Positions 23,802 through 35,336 of a DNA stretch of 64,000 nt are shown piece by piece (position 1 is the first letter of the stretch; every line of letters begins with the position of its first letter). Position numbers and translations under genes: made by a program. The notes below the pieces were generated by a model. That model searched no databases. It was not told the origin of the DNA and saw nothing but the letters and a program-made list of their open reading frames with translations. The stretch spans positions 68,625,913-68,689,912 of the forward strand of contig OZ034967.1 in assembly GCA_964030785.1 (NCBI GenBank). The letters run 5' to 3'. This DNA is from Siderastrea siderea. Its lineage: Eukaryota; Cnidaria; Anthozoa; Scleractinia; Rhizangiidae.

Positions 23802-25498
23802 GGAATTTTTTTTCTTTTGTTTTTTCTTTTCTTTTTTTTTTTTAATTTAACGACTTGAATGAGAGTATTTTCACAAATTAATAACTGCCAGCAAAAAAAC
23901 AAACAAACAAAACAAAAAGGGGGGCTCCGCTTTTAGGCTTGGCTAAATCTATATATTACCAGTAAATAGCGTTTTTCGGTTACAGTCACAGGGGGCGCGG
24001 GAGAGGAGACGGCTGATGCAACATCTCAGACTATGTCAGGTTACGGAAGTTTGGCGCTCACACTCATTGTTAGTACAGCGGAAAGCAACTGAAGAGGAAC
24101 AGTATTGAAAACGTTAGTGCAGCTGGGAGATGAATATATGGGATGTTGAGGTGTTAGGCAATGGATGATACAGAACGAACTGAGGTGGATTATAATGTGA
24201 TAACATTCCGACAAAAATCAACAGTCAACATTCTTTAAACAAGTGAGTATAATGAGCCTAAAAGATGCTCATTACAAAAATTTACGTATATCTACAACAA
24301 AAAACGTACAAAAATGTACGTGTATCTACAACAATAATAAATATAGAAAATGTAAAACAATATAAGGGACGGACCATTAGAAAAGTGACGTGGGGCGTGG
24401 TGGGGAATTCTGAGCTTGCACGATTTTTTGATTCTTTGGAGGAGTGCAACCCTATGCACGATTTTGTTCACATTTTCTTCATTGTTTATCTCCTAAGCTA
24501 GTTTAATAGCTAAAATGGTTTTGCTATAACTCTGAGGTTACTCAAGGTCATTTTTTAAAATTAGATTTGTAGCTGAACTTTTAAGAACATGGCTTTATGG
24601 CAAAGCAAGGCAAATTTTCGTGCTGTTCAGTCGAAAACTGGTCAACTTTCTTTCTTTCAAAATACTCAGCGCGTTCCGCTTATTATTTAGGAATGATTTT
24701 CATTAATCGGGAACGGTTGCATTATTGGAATCAAAATTCCACTTTGTGAAGATTGAAATCTTATAAACGAATGTTGATTGGGAAATTTGATAGGAGTAGA
24801 TGGGAAGGGCAATTTTTTTCTGCAGGAATTTGTTTTCGCGGCTAAAAGCTTTGTATGAATTTTATTTCACTAGCTTGTGACGTATTTCTTTGCTTCGTGC
24901 CGTTATGCACGATTTTTATTTCTTCTGCACAAGCTGTGTAGGAATTTTGTTTTCGTATTTGCCAGCCCCCTTCAAAATGGAAATGGTCCGTCACTAAACA
25001 GCTATGTCTATGACTGGATACATGTAGCGTTTATCCTCTTTGGGAACACGGCCGTGACGTAGGCAGTTCGTCTTAGCTTTACATGTATCCTTTAGCGTTA
25101 ACGATCGATGAAGTATAAAAGTACAGGCTGCGTACTAGGAAGATTTGGAATACATTTGCATGTTTTTACTCGGCATTTTTGTTTATATCGTTTGAGATCT
25201 GATAAGTCTCGCTTTGATTTATTCAGTTTTCATTCCACCCGAACTATACGCTGTTATGATTTCACAGCACTTCTCTGGAAGAAAAAAGGGCTTGAGCAGC
25301 CACAGGCAGCCCAGACGCGTTGTATGTGGAGCTCGTTTAAAAATAGAAAAGGCTGAAAATATATGTAATAGCACGAAATAAATCTTTACTTCACGAAATA
25401 AATCTTGTTTACTTCTGCTTATTGTGTCCTGTTATTAATTTCCGGTTAATCTTGCACCGCTCCCTTAAATTACGCAATCGCTTGTAAGCGTCGCTGCT

Positions 25499-25506
25499 TA
25501 TATAAG
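25499..25506 (+). promoter_or_regulatory. Candidate TATA box upstream of the SLC16-like gene
   Basis: TATATAAG about 355 bases before the start codon. No transcript evidence; offered as the best match in the upstream region. Confidence 0.25.
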
Positions 25507-25860
25507 CCGTTAAGCCTAAGGTTTGCAGAGATTTATTACAGACTAAACGGTGATAAGAGAATCGAGATATCTTGAAATAAAGCCTGTCTACCTTCAGCTT
25601 AATGCTCCCCTGTTCGTCCTGGCTGGTTTAAATGACAGTTTGTGGCTTTTTTCAATCGGAGGTAGCTTCCATGCGAATTTTATGTAATGTAAGCTTGCAC
25701 TCTGTCACCAAAACCTTTTCATTTTTATGCCAAAATATCGATGCCAACCGAATGAACTTTGTACAGTTTACAATGTGTCAATGTCTCGTCACGCTTGGTA
25801 TTTTCTAAGGCTGGTTGAGTCGCTGTGGAGTAATCCGCATTCTTCCTCGCAGTTTTCCTG

Positions 25861-26137
25861 ATGGAAACCAAGGAAAACTCCAAAACGATAACAGAGAGAA
25901 AATGCAAGGATTATACTATTCGTACTGGGCCCGTATCCATTATGATCACTGCCGAGGAATGTTGTGTTTGCGCTAAAGACATCAAAAGAAGAATTCACGA
26001 ACCTGATAGCGCATGGGCATGGCTTATTTGCCTAGTTGGCTTGGTATCAAGCATTGTGATCACTGGATTTGTGTTTAGTTTTGGAGTTCTAAATCCTGTC
26101 TTCCTACAAGAGTTCCATGAAGGGAAAGCTCGCACAG
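25861..26137 (+). CDS. SLC16-like exon 1
   Basis: Encodes the cytosolic N-terminus and helix 1 with DSAWAW. It ends ACA-G before GTATTC, leaving one base of the next codon. Confidence 0.9.
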
Positions 26138-29100
26138 GTATTCTATTATTAACTTAATTAAGGTATCATAGGACAAGACTGCCTACAAAATGCGTCAGTA
26201 GACGTTTCCACACCCCCGGGGAAGGGGAAGCACTCCCTTTATAAGCTAGAGATAGGTACAGGTATGTGTGGGGCCAAAGGGTGTCAGTCCTCTTGAGCCG
26301 ATTTGGCTGAAATAGGGTATAGACTTAAACCATTTTTGTCTGAAATAAGGTACGGTTTGCGCGTTCTGGTCTGTAATTGAGTATGGTTGAAAGAAGAAGA
26401 GACTTTTTTATTATTATTTGCATCTCTTCAGAACTGCGTTTTGATTGAAACTTTGTACAGGTTTGCAACCTACTTAACAAAACTGAATCTAAAGGTTACC
26501 TTAAACATTGGTTTGAACATTTGAACTGATTTTATTCGTTAAGTCTGAAAAAGGGTATCGACTTTTGGGTCAGGTCTGAAAAAAGGATAGGGAAAATCAC
26601 ATATTTTGATCTCAAACGGGGTAAGGATTTCTCGTAAGTGCGTCGCACACCCCCACCCAAATTTTAGTTTAGTCCCCCCCTGGGTATCCACCTCTCATTT
26701 TCAAGTTAAGGTAAACGGCAGAACGGCTAAAAAAAATTAGCAAATATAGTGTGTACCATTATAAAAGATGGAAATGGAAAAACGATAACAGTGATAAAAA
26801 TATGTAAATGATAGGAGACAAAACTGGTTCAAAGGGACAATGTTGAAAGGTAATTTACTCAAGACAAAAAAATCTCTGAATCAAAGCGAACATATTGCAA
26901 GATCGGAAATAAAATCAGGCAAAGCAATGCGGTGTATTGTGTTCTGTATGATGCAGATCGTATGTCGGATACACATGTCGACACCTTCATCGGCGTATTG
27001 AAGGCCATAAGGGATCAGCTTTTAGGATTCAAGTGCCTGTCTGAGACTGTGGCATAAAGGATCAGTTACTGGGATTCTCCAGAAGGCATCGAAAGTAATT
27101 TCAAGATGTTGATTTTGTCACTTTTTAACGTTTTGTCACTTACCATCTACATATTTTATTCTATAAATCCAGATTTATTCAAATAGACTGTGATAAAAAA
27201 TGATGAAGAGCGAGATAGGACTATCACAACGAGTAATTACTAAAAGTAATTCAGCTGTAATTAAGTCAGGGTCATATCGTATTGTAAAATTAAATTGAGC
27301 TAGATCATGATAAAAATGATAAAGAGCTAGATAGTACCAGGAGCATAGTACTATAATATCATATCGTAGCCTGCGTCTTAGACGTAATCTAGCCCTCGGC
27401 TAGTAACGGACTGAATCATAGGTAAAGTTTCGTCTGCAACGCAGGCTAATCATATCGAGGAATTACAAATGTACTAAAATAATTTTTAAGTCAGGGCCAT
27501 ATCATATTGTAAAATTAATCACCAGACTTTCCTTTTTAAGTCCTTGTCGACATGTGCCAGGTGCTAAAGCATTTTCACAGAAATAATACAACAGGCTTGT
27601 GGAAATTGCTGTTTACATTTTCGGACGAGGCATGGCTATCATACTAAAGAGATTTTTCCTTGGGTTCGTCTCCTCTCCATCGGAAAACTCTTTCCCTTTT
27701 TATATTTCTTTTGCAGCATGGGTGGGTTCCCTGTGTATGTCATGTGCGTCGTTTTTTGAACCATTGGTAGCAAAACTATGTGACCGGTTTGGTACCCGTG
27801 AAGTCAGCATAAGCGGTGCTCTAATGTGCGTCGCCAGCTTATTGGTAAGCTCACAAGTGTCCCGTCTTTGGATGCTGTACATAACTTACAGCTGTTTCTT
27901 TGGAGTTGGTGCTAGCTGTGTTCAAACGGCGATCTTCTTAGCAGTGTCCGCTTCATTTCTCAAGAGGCGGTCTTTGGCCACCAGTACACTCGTTGTGGCC
28001 CACGCGGCGGGCATCATGATCGTCAATCCGGTCTTACAGGTTTTACTCGAACAGTTTGGTTGGCGGAAGTCATTTCTAGCATGGGCGAGTGTGACGTCAT
28101 CCATCTGTGTGTTTGGCTGCCTGTTTCACAGAAACGTCCAAAGAGAACTTCAAAATCGAGAATCAACCAAGTATGATCGTAAAGAGAGTCAATCGCAGAC
28201 GTTTTCTATCTGGAGACATCCACAATTCGTGGTCTACACACTTTCAACTGCTGTTTTATATCTTGGCCTTCACATACCACAGCTTCACATGGTGAGATAA
28301 GAACTGAGAGGGGTGGGTTGTGATGCTAAGTTTTGACATCATAACAGTTAGCAGGGGGAATTGATGCCATACCACATCTTTTCCAACTTGGCAGCGGATT
28401 CAGTGTTAAGGGGCGGGAGGAGGGGGGAATGGGAAGCATTCGAAATTGTGATAAAGGACCCGCATATCAGTTGCATAAGTGCGATTCTACGCAAACAAAC
28501 GAGGTTAAGAAGAGATAGTGAGCTTGTCGGGTTTGTAACCAACAGATCAAATATTTTTTATTACCAGGCTAGGGAACTTGGTGGGTATTGGAATGTCACG
28601 ATATTAACTTCCTGTTTTTACTACATCTCTGAAAAAGAAATCCGACAAATTTCCATTTACATGGACGGGAGGATGAAAACCCACTAACCTAAGAAAATGA
28701 AGGAAAACGAGAGAACGCAAGCGTCAAACGGGAGTTGTGTGATCACCATATAATTTCTTTACAAGGTGGGGTGACCAGGCCCTCTCCCTATCCCAAACCC
28801 AGGAGGACTAGGGGCTCTTCCATATCGTGGGATCATTAAAGCACTCAAGCTCCACCACAAGGACAAGGTGTCGCATCCAACAAGTGGATAAAGGCAAACA
28901 GACTGATCGATGACCAGTAATATTTTTTTCCCTTTCAAGAACTTTCACAATAACTCTCCATTTTTACATGTTTGAACAAAAATAGTAAATTCGAAAAAGA
29001 AAAGGAGAGCATGCATGGAAAAATTTTCATTTATACGGGGATGAAAGTCCTCTAACCTAACAAAGCGAAGGAAAATGAGTGCACGTAGGAGTCAAACTGG

Positions 29101-31393
29101 AGTTTCTGTGATTGCGGGGCCCCTTGCACAGTCCTCGCCCAACCCCAGTCTGGACGCAGTGAAGCACCCAAGCTCCACCACTTCAACAAGGTGACATGCC
29201 CAGCAAGATACTGGGTCAACTGAACACTAATATTTTTCTCTTTTAAAGGCAAGTTACTGTAAGGATCTTGGTATCAATGGAGATAAGGCAGCGACGCTGT
29301 ATTTAGGTTTTGGACTCGCTTCAGCCATAGCAAGACTGCTGGTCGGCAAATTATGCGATTTCAAGACACTTCACGCCCAGTATATTTTCCAGGTAATATT
29401 CAGAACATTAGTAATATACGCCGGAAAATATTTTTAGTTCGGGTTGGCCGTTGAGTAGTTCATCTTTTATGTGACACGAGCACAAAAAATGTAATACAAA
29501 TTGAGAGTTGAAGTAAGAGATAAATTGACTTTGCAAGTTACGTTGTTAGGCTTCGCCTTCACTCGGAGATTAGCTTTAAGATCACCACTTGTCTTTTCGC
29601 CTTGTTCTTGTACTTTACAAACAAAGCTTATATTGAATTGGGGAAACGAAATGGTTATCATGAGTTACGAAAACAATTTATGCAATTGCCACCAAAGCCT
29701 AAAAATTGTCAAGTTTTCTGATGAATTTGAACGGAAGATCTTCTTGGCCTTTCAATATTTATTTATTTATTTATTTATTATTTTTTTTTTTTACACACAC
29801 AATTCACAAAAATACATAAATTATTAAATACAAAAAATTATAAAGTACTAAGATACGAATGATTTAAGGTTCGGGTCCGCCCTCAGATAGCAGAAGCTAA
29901 TCGAGGCGGGCGGAGCTACAGGGGTACAGCAGTCACAGCAGTCTTGTTCCCAAGCGATGTTTTACCATCCCATCTATGTAGTCTTACACTAAATAGTAAA
30001 CATTTCTTTGTCTGCTATTGTATCCCTTCCTTTATTAGGCAGCAGGGCTAGTCATGGGTGCTGCAACATTGTTGTGCCCTATCGGTTCAAGCAGTTATAT
30101 TCTCCTGATGGTGTACTTTGTCATCTTTGGTCTCGCCGAGGGATCATCAGCCACTTCCATTAACTCTCTCATATTGACCTGTGTGCCAGATCAAGCGCGC
30201 TCCAAGTCGTTTGGATTCTGGTTGTTTTTCTTATCATTAACGATGGCTATTGGTCCCCCATTTGCAGGTATGAATACTGAAATACCCAACCTCGTCCCCA
30301 GGGCCTTCTCCTCGTTTAAAATGGCGGTCGGAAAACCCCTGGCCAAGGCTGCTGAAATATTCCACGAATCGTGGAGTATTTTTTCACGTGACACATGATG
30401 AAATGGCTTTTTCGGAGGTTGTTTCCAGCGTCTGGCGGCCCTGTTTGTTTTATGCCATCGGAAATCGTTATTCAAACAAAACGAAGACATTTAATCGTGT
30501 TTGCGTGACAAAATTCTAATGAAATTTTGGAGCCACTTTGGCAGCCTTGGCCAGGGGTTTCTCCGACCGCCATTTTGAACGAGGAGAAGGCCCTGGGGAC
30601 GAGGTTGCTGAAATACCAATTGCCCTCTTGTCTTGCAAGCCAAATGCATGGGAAGCCCGCTGATATAAACTAACCCTAAACAGCTGTTGTCCTCTGAAAT
30701 GGAGTAAAGATCTCACTATTTTGCTCTGAAAATAGGGCATGTTTTGTTTGTTTCTCTAAAATTGGACATAGATCGTGCCTTTTTTGCCGAAGAAGGGGAA
30801 GTATTTTCGTCTAAATCAGGATCTGAAATAGGGTAGAGAATTTGAGCAAACTGTCTGTAATCACATAATCCCGAAACGTTTAGAGGACAAAGATTCATTC
30901 AACACTTTTAGCGGACAGACGGGGCAAGGGTTAAGTTTTGGATTGAGATCTGGAGTATAAGGTTTCGGAAGGAGTAAGTGTGCAATCTCGACATGCTGCT
31001 GTGAAGAAAATTACAACCAAAGCACGTGTTTTGAAAGGTTGTAGTGTCCTGCTATCCTCGTTATCCTCTGGCAAAAGAATATTCACATTACTGTAAAGCC
31101 CAGAATAACGAAAGGGCTGTTTCCCTGTAAATTGAGATTCCCTTCGCTCCCGGTCCTTTAATGTTCATCAAAATCTATTGTTCAGCTGCTTCAGGCACTT
31201 TCGTTCTCTCATTTCTCCAGGTTTTATTGCAGATGAGTTAGGCTCTTACATACCTGCTTTCTACATGGCCGGCTCTCTTATTATCGCCAGCTCTCTCATT
31301 GTGTTCATTTTGTGCTGCTTTCAAGATGAACTGCTGTCTGTAACAAGCGAGACTGAAGAACTGCTTGTCGCTGAAAAGATTACAGTACTGTAA
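25861..31393 (+). CDS. SLC16-family (monocarboxylate-transporter-like) membrane transporter, five exons
   Basis: Exons 25861-26137, 27717-28291, 29249-29392, 30039-30267 and 31221-31393 all have GT-AG introns. They join into one frame of 465 codons plus stop, the usual SLC16 length. The product is a major-facilitator protein with about twelve membrane helices and both ends in the cytosol. The first family motif, usually DG-G/S-W-G-W, is DSAWAW (49-54). The second, before helix 5, is well kept: SFLKRRSLATSTLVVAHAAG (172-191). Helix 8 has GFGLASAIARLLVGKLCD. Family members move monocarboxylates, aromatic amino acids or thyroid hormones with or without a proton. The substrate cannot be assigned here. 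A poly(A) signal follows at 31646. Confidence 0.95.
26190..26690. repeat. Decayed dispersed repeat in SLC16 intron 1
   Basis: Opens with CACCCCCGGGGAAGGGG and closes with a C-rich CCCCCCCTGGGTATCC segment, with repeated GAAATAGGGTAT / GAAATAAGGTAC motifs inside. A similar motif series lies in intron 4 near 30720-30850. Borders are approximate. Confidence 0.45.
26921..27035 (+). pseudogene. Remnant of a Penelope-like GIY-YIG domain in SLC16 intron 1
   Basis: The plus strand reads SYVGYTCRHLHRRIEGHKGS, the signature of the GIY-YIG endonuclease at the C-terminus of Penelope-like proteins. A stop lies just before it and more follow. No reverse transcriptase is nearby. Confidence 0.75.
27367..27448. 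mobile_element. 82-bp MITE with 9-bp target-site duplication
   Basis: Ends TAGCCTGCGT and ACGCAGGCTA are inverted. ATCATATCG flanks both sides (27358-27366 and 27449-27457). The 9-bp duplication suggests a Mutator-like source. Confidence 0.8.
27717..28291 (+). CDS. SLC16-like exon 2
   Basis: Begins after TTTCTTTTGCAG and ends CACATG before GTGAGA. It covers helices 2 to 6, the SFLKRRSLA motif and the start of helix 7. The frame also stays open upstream to about 27599, but the acceptor fixes the start. Confidence 0.9.
28660..29215 (+). repeat. Two diverged direct copies of a dispersed repeat in SLC16 intron 2
   Basis: 28660-28895 and about 29010-29215 share a block order: CTAACCTAA.AAA..GAAGGAAAA, then a GTCAAAC.GGAGTT block, then AAGCTCCACCAC with CAAGGTG. 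They are perhaps remains of a tandemly inserted element. Confidence 0.55.
29249..29392 (+). CDS. SLC16-like exon 3
   Basis: 48 codons, in phase, from SYCKDLGIN to QYIFQ. Contains helix 8, with ARLLVGKLCD resembling the G.L.D loop of the family. Confidence 0.9.
29757..29790 (+). repeat. (TTTA)n microsatellite with T run
   Basis: TTTATTTATTTATTTATT followed by a T tract, in SLC16 intron 3. Confidence 0.85.
30039..30267 (+). CDS. SLC16-like exon 4
   Basis: Begins after TTTATTAG and ends TTTGCAG before GTATGA. Covers helices 9 to 11, with YFVIFGLAEGSSATSIN and PDQARSKSFGF. Confidence 0.9.
30287..30607. mobile_element. 321-bp MITE with 60-bp inverted ends and 10-bp TSD in SLC16 intron 4
   Basis: Long inverted ends begin CAACCTCGTCCCCAGGGCC and close with its near complement ending GACGAGGTTG. 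CTGAAATACC is repeated on both sides (30277-30286 and 30608-30617). It starts only 20 bases after the exon 4 donor. The core has no coding capacity, so it is non-autonomous. Confidence 0.9.
31221..31393 (+). CDS. SLC16-like exon 5 (terminal)
   Basis: Begins after ATTTCTCCAG and encodes helix 12 and a 28-residue acidic cytosolic tail ending EKITVL, then TAA. Confidence 0.9.
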
Positions 31394-31645
31394 TGACCAC
31401 GACTTCGCAATTGTCACCGGCTGAATTTGATAAAATACTAGTAACTAGTTACTGCGTGAGCAACGTCTCATCTTCTTTCAGTATCACGATAGTGGATTCG
31501 GAAAGTTGACTAAATGAAGAGAACACGTAAAGAAATTGTTGTTTCTTTCAAAGAATCCTCGTTATTATAATACAATGATGTAAGATTTTGTTGAAAAAAA
31601 ACTTTGTACCATATACATACCAACACATCCATTTAATTTATCTTC

Positions 31646-31651
31646 AATAAA
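31646..31651 (+). terminator. Poly(A) signal of the SLC16-like gene
   Basis: AATAAA about 250 bases past the stop codon. Confidence 0.55.
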
Positions 31652-31730
31652 TATGAATTGTCGGGAGTGCGTATGTGCAGTATTTCTGAAAACTACTGAA
31701 TTTGGACTGCAAAAGTGCAACTGCTCACGT

Positions 31731-31875
31731 CAGACGTTGAAACAGTGATTGACTGGAGTGAACGTCTGACGTTAGAGTTTACGCCAAATGTTGAGTCAAA
31801 TCATAAACTTAACATTTGGCGTAAATTCTAACGTCAGACTTTCACTCCAGTCAACCACTATTTCAACGTTTGACT
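31731..31875. mobile_element. Hairpin MITE
   Basis: Arms about 65 bases long: CAGACGTTGAAACAGTGATT ... CGCCAAATGTT faces AACATTTGGCG ... TTTCAACGTTTGAC. Almost the whole element is the two arms. Confidence 0.8.
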
Positions 31876-32336
31876 GAAATCGGCCGAGGCTTCTTGGACT
31901 TTCGGGGGAAGAGGCGAAAAGAGGGGGAGGGGGGGGGGGTGCTGAGTTGGCTACCCGCCATCAAAGATACGATGAAACGTAAAAGGAATAGTACATCCGT
32001 ACTGAGGTATTTTTGCACAGTTTATGACTATGTGAGAAAAGCATATCTTAGCAAGGGCCATTGGAATCCAAAAAGAAAATTTGGAGTAACCATGAATCTT
32101 TCATAGACAATTAAGCAACCATACTGGCCAAAAAAGCTTTGAAAAACAAAACAATGAATAGCAAAACTGAAACTCAAATATCTCTGAAAAAATGCGTGGC
32201 TACCCCCAATTTCTTTTTGGATGCCAACAGATAAACCGCGCAAAGATGCCTTTGTAATTGTATTAGAATTTAAACCACTTTGACTTCATGCGGCCCGTTG
32301 TACGGACAAAGTTCTATCGTAGAGATAAGGATTTTT

Positions 32337-32503
32337 ATACCTAATCGTACCTTTTTGGTACGCTTCGGCGGCATATCAGGCGAGTTTGGTCGAGCCATGG
32401 TTCGTATTTTGGCGAGACGCAGTCGAACCAAAATACCCATGGTGAGACCAAACGAGCTTGATATGCTGCCGAAGCGTACCAAAAAAGGTGCGATTAGGTA
32501 TTT
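32337..32503. mobile_element. Hairpin MITE
   Basis: ATACCTAATCGTACCTTTTT with TACGCTTCGGCGGCATATC faces its inverted partner (GATATGCTGCCGAAGCGTA) across a short loop. The arms are about 75 bases, imperfect. Confidence 0.8.
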
Positions 32504-33117
32504 ACCGTACCCAAATTCGTCCTAAAACCCGGCGTTTTTTTTTTCAGTTACCGTGATCAGTCAGGCGTTGTAGAGCGACACGCATTTACACTTTTCTGGT
32601 CGTCAATACTCTTCTCCAACTCCTAATTTGCCATTTTATTTAATTCTTCTGTTTGGAGCTTTATTTTCTGAATCTTGAAAGTCCAAGTTAAGAAAGAAAT
32701 TTGGAAAATCCGGCTCCATTTTGAAACCAAAAAAGTTTCAGCGCTGTCCGTAAAGCTTACGCGAGCGCCCGCCAGTGTAGCCGCTTCAAATTTTGGCGTG
32801 AAATTGTATTTTTTCCCCTCTCTTACCGTTAAACAAATTACTTTCTCGTTTAACAAAAATAATAATTTTACGTTTCGTTGTATTTCTGTTGTAATTTTTG
32901 CTTCTAAAGTCTGCAAAAAATGCGAGTTTCACAAACTGTCCATGATATCGTAGGATATCAGGTCAGTGACTTGATATCGTAGAAAATCATGACAGTAAAC
33001 AATGCTTCTGATTGGCTAATTCACAATTTGGGTACGGTAACTAGTATTATCATACACTGAAGTCACTATCTGTCTTTTCATTGGCTAAGAGCCTACTGTT
33101 AATTCTGGGAATCAGCG

Positions 33118-33183
33118 CAACCTACAGATTATTCACTAATCTAGCCTAATCTGCCAGCAGATTAGTGAATAATCTGTAGGTTG
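33118..33183. repeat. Perfect 25-bp inverted repeat
   Basis: Arms 33118-33142 and 33159-33183 (CAACCTACAGATTATTCACT..) are exact reverse complements around a 16-base loop. Confidence 0.9.
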
Positions 33184-33457
33184 CTCGCACAATGCATGAT
33201 TTCTAAGAGCGATGTGGGAGGCATCTGAAAGCGAAGTAAATTCATGGCTCGTTGATTCGCTTCTTCAACCGAGCAAGAAATTGAAAAATTGATGAAACAA
33301 AAAGACTCGGAAAACAAAAGAAGGCTGACAAAAATTGCGAAGGAACTGTTCCACGTATACTTTAAGGAAAAAAGCATTCAGAAGCCGGAAGACAAGAAGG
33401 ACACAAATGTTGAAATTGTTTGCCGTTATTTTGTTTACCTGTAAAACAATGCATAAT

Positions 33458-33604
33458 AAAACAATTATTGGATTCGGTTTTTGCGATATCCGGAATAATC
33501 AAGGGCTCGGTAACTGTTATCAGCCTCAGCCTCCCGCTTCGGTTGATAACAGTTACCTCGACCTTGATTATGATTATTATTAAACCTCATCCAATAATTG
33601 TTTA
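33458..33604. mobile_element. Hairpin MITE
   Basis: AAACAATTATTGGAT ... GGTAACTGTTATCA faces TGATAACAGTTACC ... ATCCAATAATTGTTT. The arms are about 65 bases. Confidence 0.8.
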
Positions 33605-34226
33605 TAAACCGTGTAGACATTTTTTCTGTTTCACTCTGGACAAGGAAGACGATTTTATGGGTCTAAAAATTGGGCCAAAAAGTTGGATATTTTGGTTTGA
33701 AACACATCCGGAGTTTCAAGCTGTGAATGACATACCACACCTCACCGCACTCCATCCACCCTACCCAAAATTCCAAGAAGTGACCCCCCCTATACCCTTA
33801 GTAAGAGACAACTAAGGCTTGAGATAATCTCATTACTAGAGTTTTGATATATCTAAGTCACCCAATTTTTTCTAATTCCACGAAGTGCTTGTTGTGGGAT
33901 TGAATCGGCGCTGTTCCATGCAGAGCGTGACCAATCCAACCTTTCGAATCATAATTTAGCTCTTCTGACCGCGTAACCTTCAGTTACTCATTTTTCACAG
34001 GCGGACTACACTGCACGATTTTAGGCCGGATAAAGGTATCCTCCTAAGCTCATATTACGATAAACACTTGATACTAGATTCTCTCAGAAAGAGCGCAAAT
34101 ATTGGGTACAGCGAGGTTTGTTTCGTCGAAGTACGTTTATCTAATTCCTTTGGATTACATTGAACGCTATATTCATTAATTACAAGAAATAAGTGTACAG
34201 TGACACGTTGTCAATGCTGATCACTA

Positions 34227-35336
34227 ATGGCCAGCGTAAATTCTAGAGGAGAACTGTTTCCGAACAGGGCATATTCTCCGACTGGCAGCGACGAAATGAA
34301 GATGGACGATGACCCAAAATTTCAGAGAAAAATGCCACTGAGGCCAAGACATCAGCCCGATCACGAGAAAAGCAACGTCCAGGTTTTTACCGGCGACGAC
34401 ACCCATCAATACGAAGACCCAGGTGGACTGAAAACTGAAGTCTTTCGCAGTCTGAATCGACCTGTTCCCGAACGGGGTAAATCTAGCACTAGGAGACCAC
34501 GGAAGAAAGTGAACGAGGTATACGAGCGAACTCAGGCCAAACAGCGAAGAGGAACGTTCGCAGATGAGTCAGAGTCCTCGCATGGTTACCAGAAAGATCG
34601 GTGTCCCTCGATTTTTAAAATCCTGGCTTTCGCTGCGTGTTTATTTGCCATTGCTGCTATAGCTGTTGCTGTGATGCTTATGCTCGGTATTCTCTCTGCC
34701 CCATCTTGTCAAGATTGCAAGAAGGAGGTTGTGGCAGGCTCTGCACAAGTGTCTGGATCTACTCGAGAATTGCGGCAACTGATCAAGGAACTTAGAGCAA
34801 ACTTGAGCGAATTGACCATAGAAGTGACAAGGAAAGATGAAATAATGTCTCAACTGCTGAAGCAAGATTTGAAGCACACAGACAAGATCGCAGAGTTGGA
34901 GAGAAAAGCGAGCTACCGAGTGTTCGTCTCTAAAACTTCGGAATTCAACATCAGCGTTCCCACTGGTGCACGGGGTCTTCCAGGTATTCCTGGGCCTCCA
35001 GGTCCTAAGGGTGAAGACGGTTTGGATGGGAAGCCAGGAAAACCAGGCCTCGGGAATATGTCACTATGTGTGTACAGGAGCAGAGAGAGTGTCTTGTTTA
35101 CGGCTGACGCTTCAGATAACGGGTACAACGTGGTCGTTGCGGAGCCAGAAGGATACAGAATCGTCTATGTCACTTGCTCTTCACGTGGAGCGTCGGAATA
35201 TAATTTTAAAAACGAGCTTAACTCCCAGAATGTGAGACAGTTCGAGTGTGAATGCAGGGGAAAATCGCATGTCTTTGCTACGGGCTCTGGGAGCGCTTTG
35301 TGCATCATACATTACTGGATGTGCCCATTGGACTGA
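34227..35336 (+). CDS. Type II membrane protein with coiled coil and short collagen segment
   Basis: 369 residues in one exon. An in-frame TGA lies nine bases before the ATG. Order: a basic, proline-rich cytosolic region (1-126), a hydrophobic membrane helix (about 131-156) with no signal peptide, a Cys pair CQDC (161-164), a coiled coil (about 176-228), ten Gly-X-Y triplets (247-276, from GARGLPGIPGPPGPKG), then a C-terminal ectodomain of about 90 residues with Cys281, 317, 341, 343, 359 and 366. Possible N-glycosylation is at Asn192, 241 and 277. The layout of tail, anchor, coiled coil, collagen and cysteine-rich head is that of trimeric collagen-like surface receptors. The head matches no domain I can name, so scavenger-receptor or adhesion roles remain guesses. 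Confidence 0.92.
   Translation: MASVNSRGELFPNRAYSPTGSDEMKMDDDPKFQRKMPLRPRHQPDHEKSNVQVFTGDDTHQYEDPGGLKTEVFRSLNRPVPERGKSSTRRPRKKVNEVYERTQAKQRRGTFADESESSHGYQKDRCPSIFKILAFAACLFAIAAIAVAVMLMLGILSAPSCQDCKKEVVAGSAQVSGSTRELRQLIKELRANLSELTIEVTRKDEIMSQLLKQDLKHTDKIAELERKASYRVFVSKTSEFNISVPTGARGLPGIPGPPGPKGEDGLDGKPGKPGLGNMSLCVYRSRESVLFTADASDNGYNVVVAEPEGYRIVYVTCSSRGASEYNFKNELNSQNVRQFECECRGKSHVFATGSGSALCIIHYWMCPLD

Larger units (their letters stand above)
21541..25498. other. Intergenic region of decayed repeats between GPCR and SLC16 genes
   Basis: No supported gene. It contains a Penelope GIY-YIG remnant (22960-23090), tetranucleotide runs (23187-23236), a tRNA-like sequence (23732-23801) and a diverged direct duplication near 24275-24333 (ACGTATATCTACAAC / ACGTGTATCTACAAC). 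The open frames at 21557-21796 and 22173-22556 resemble nothing I know. Confidence 0.5.
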
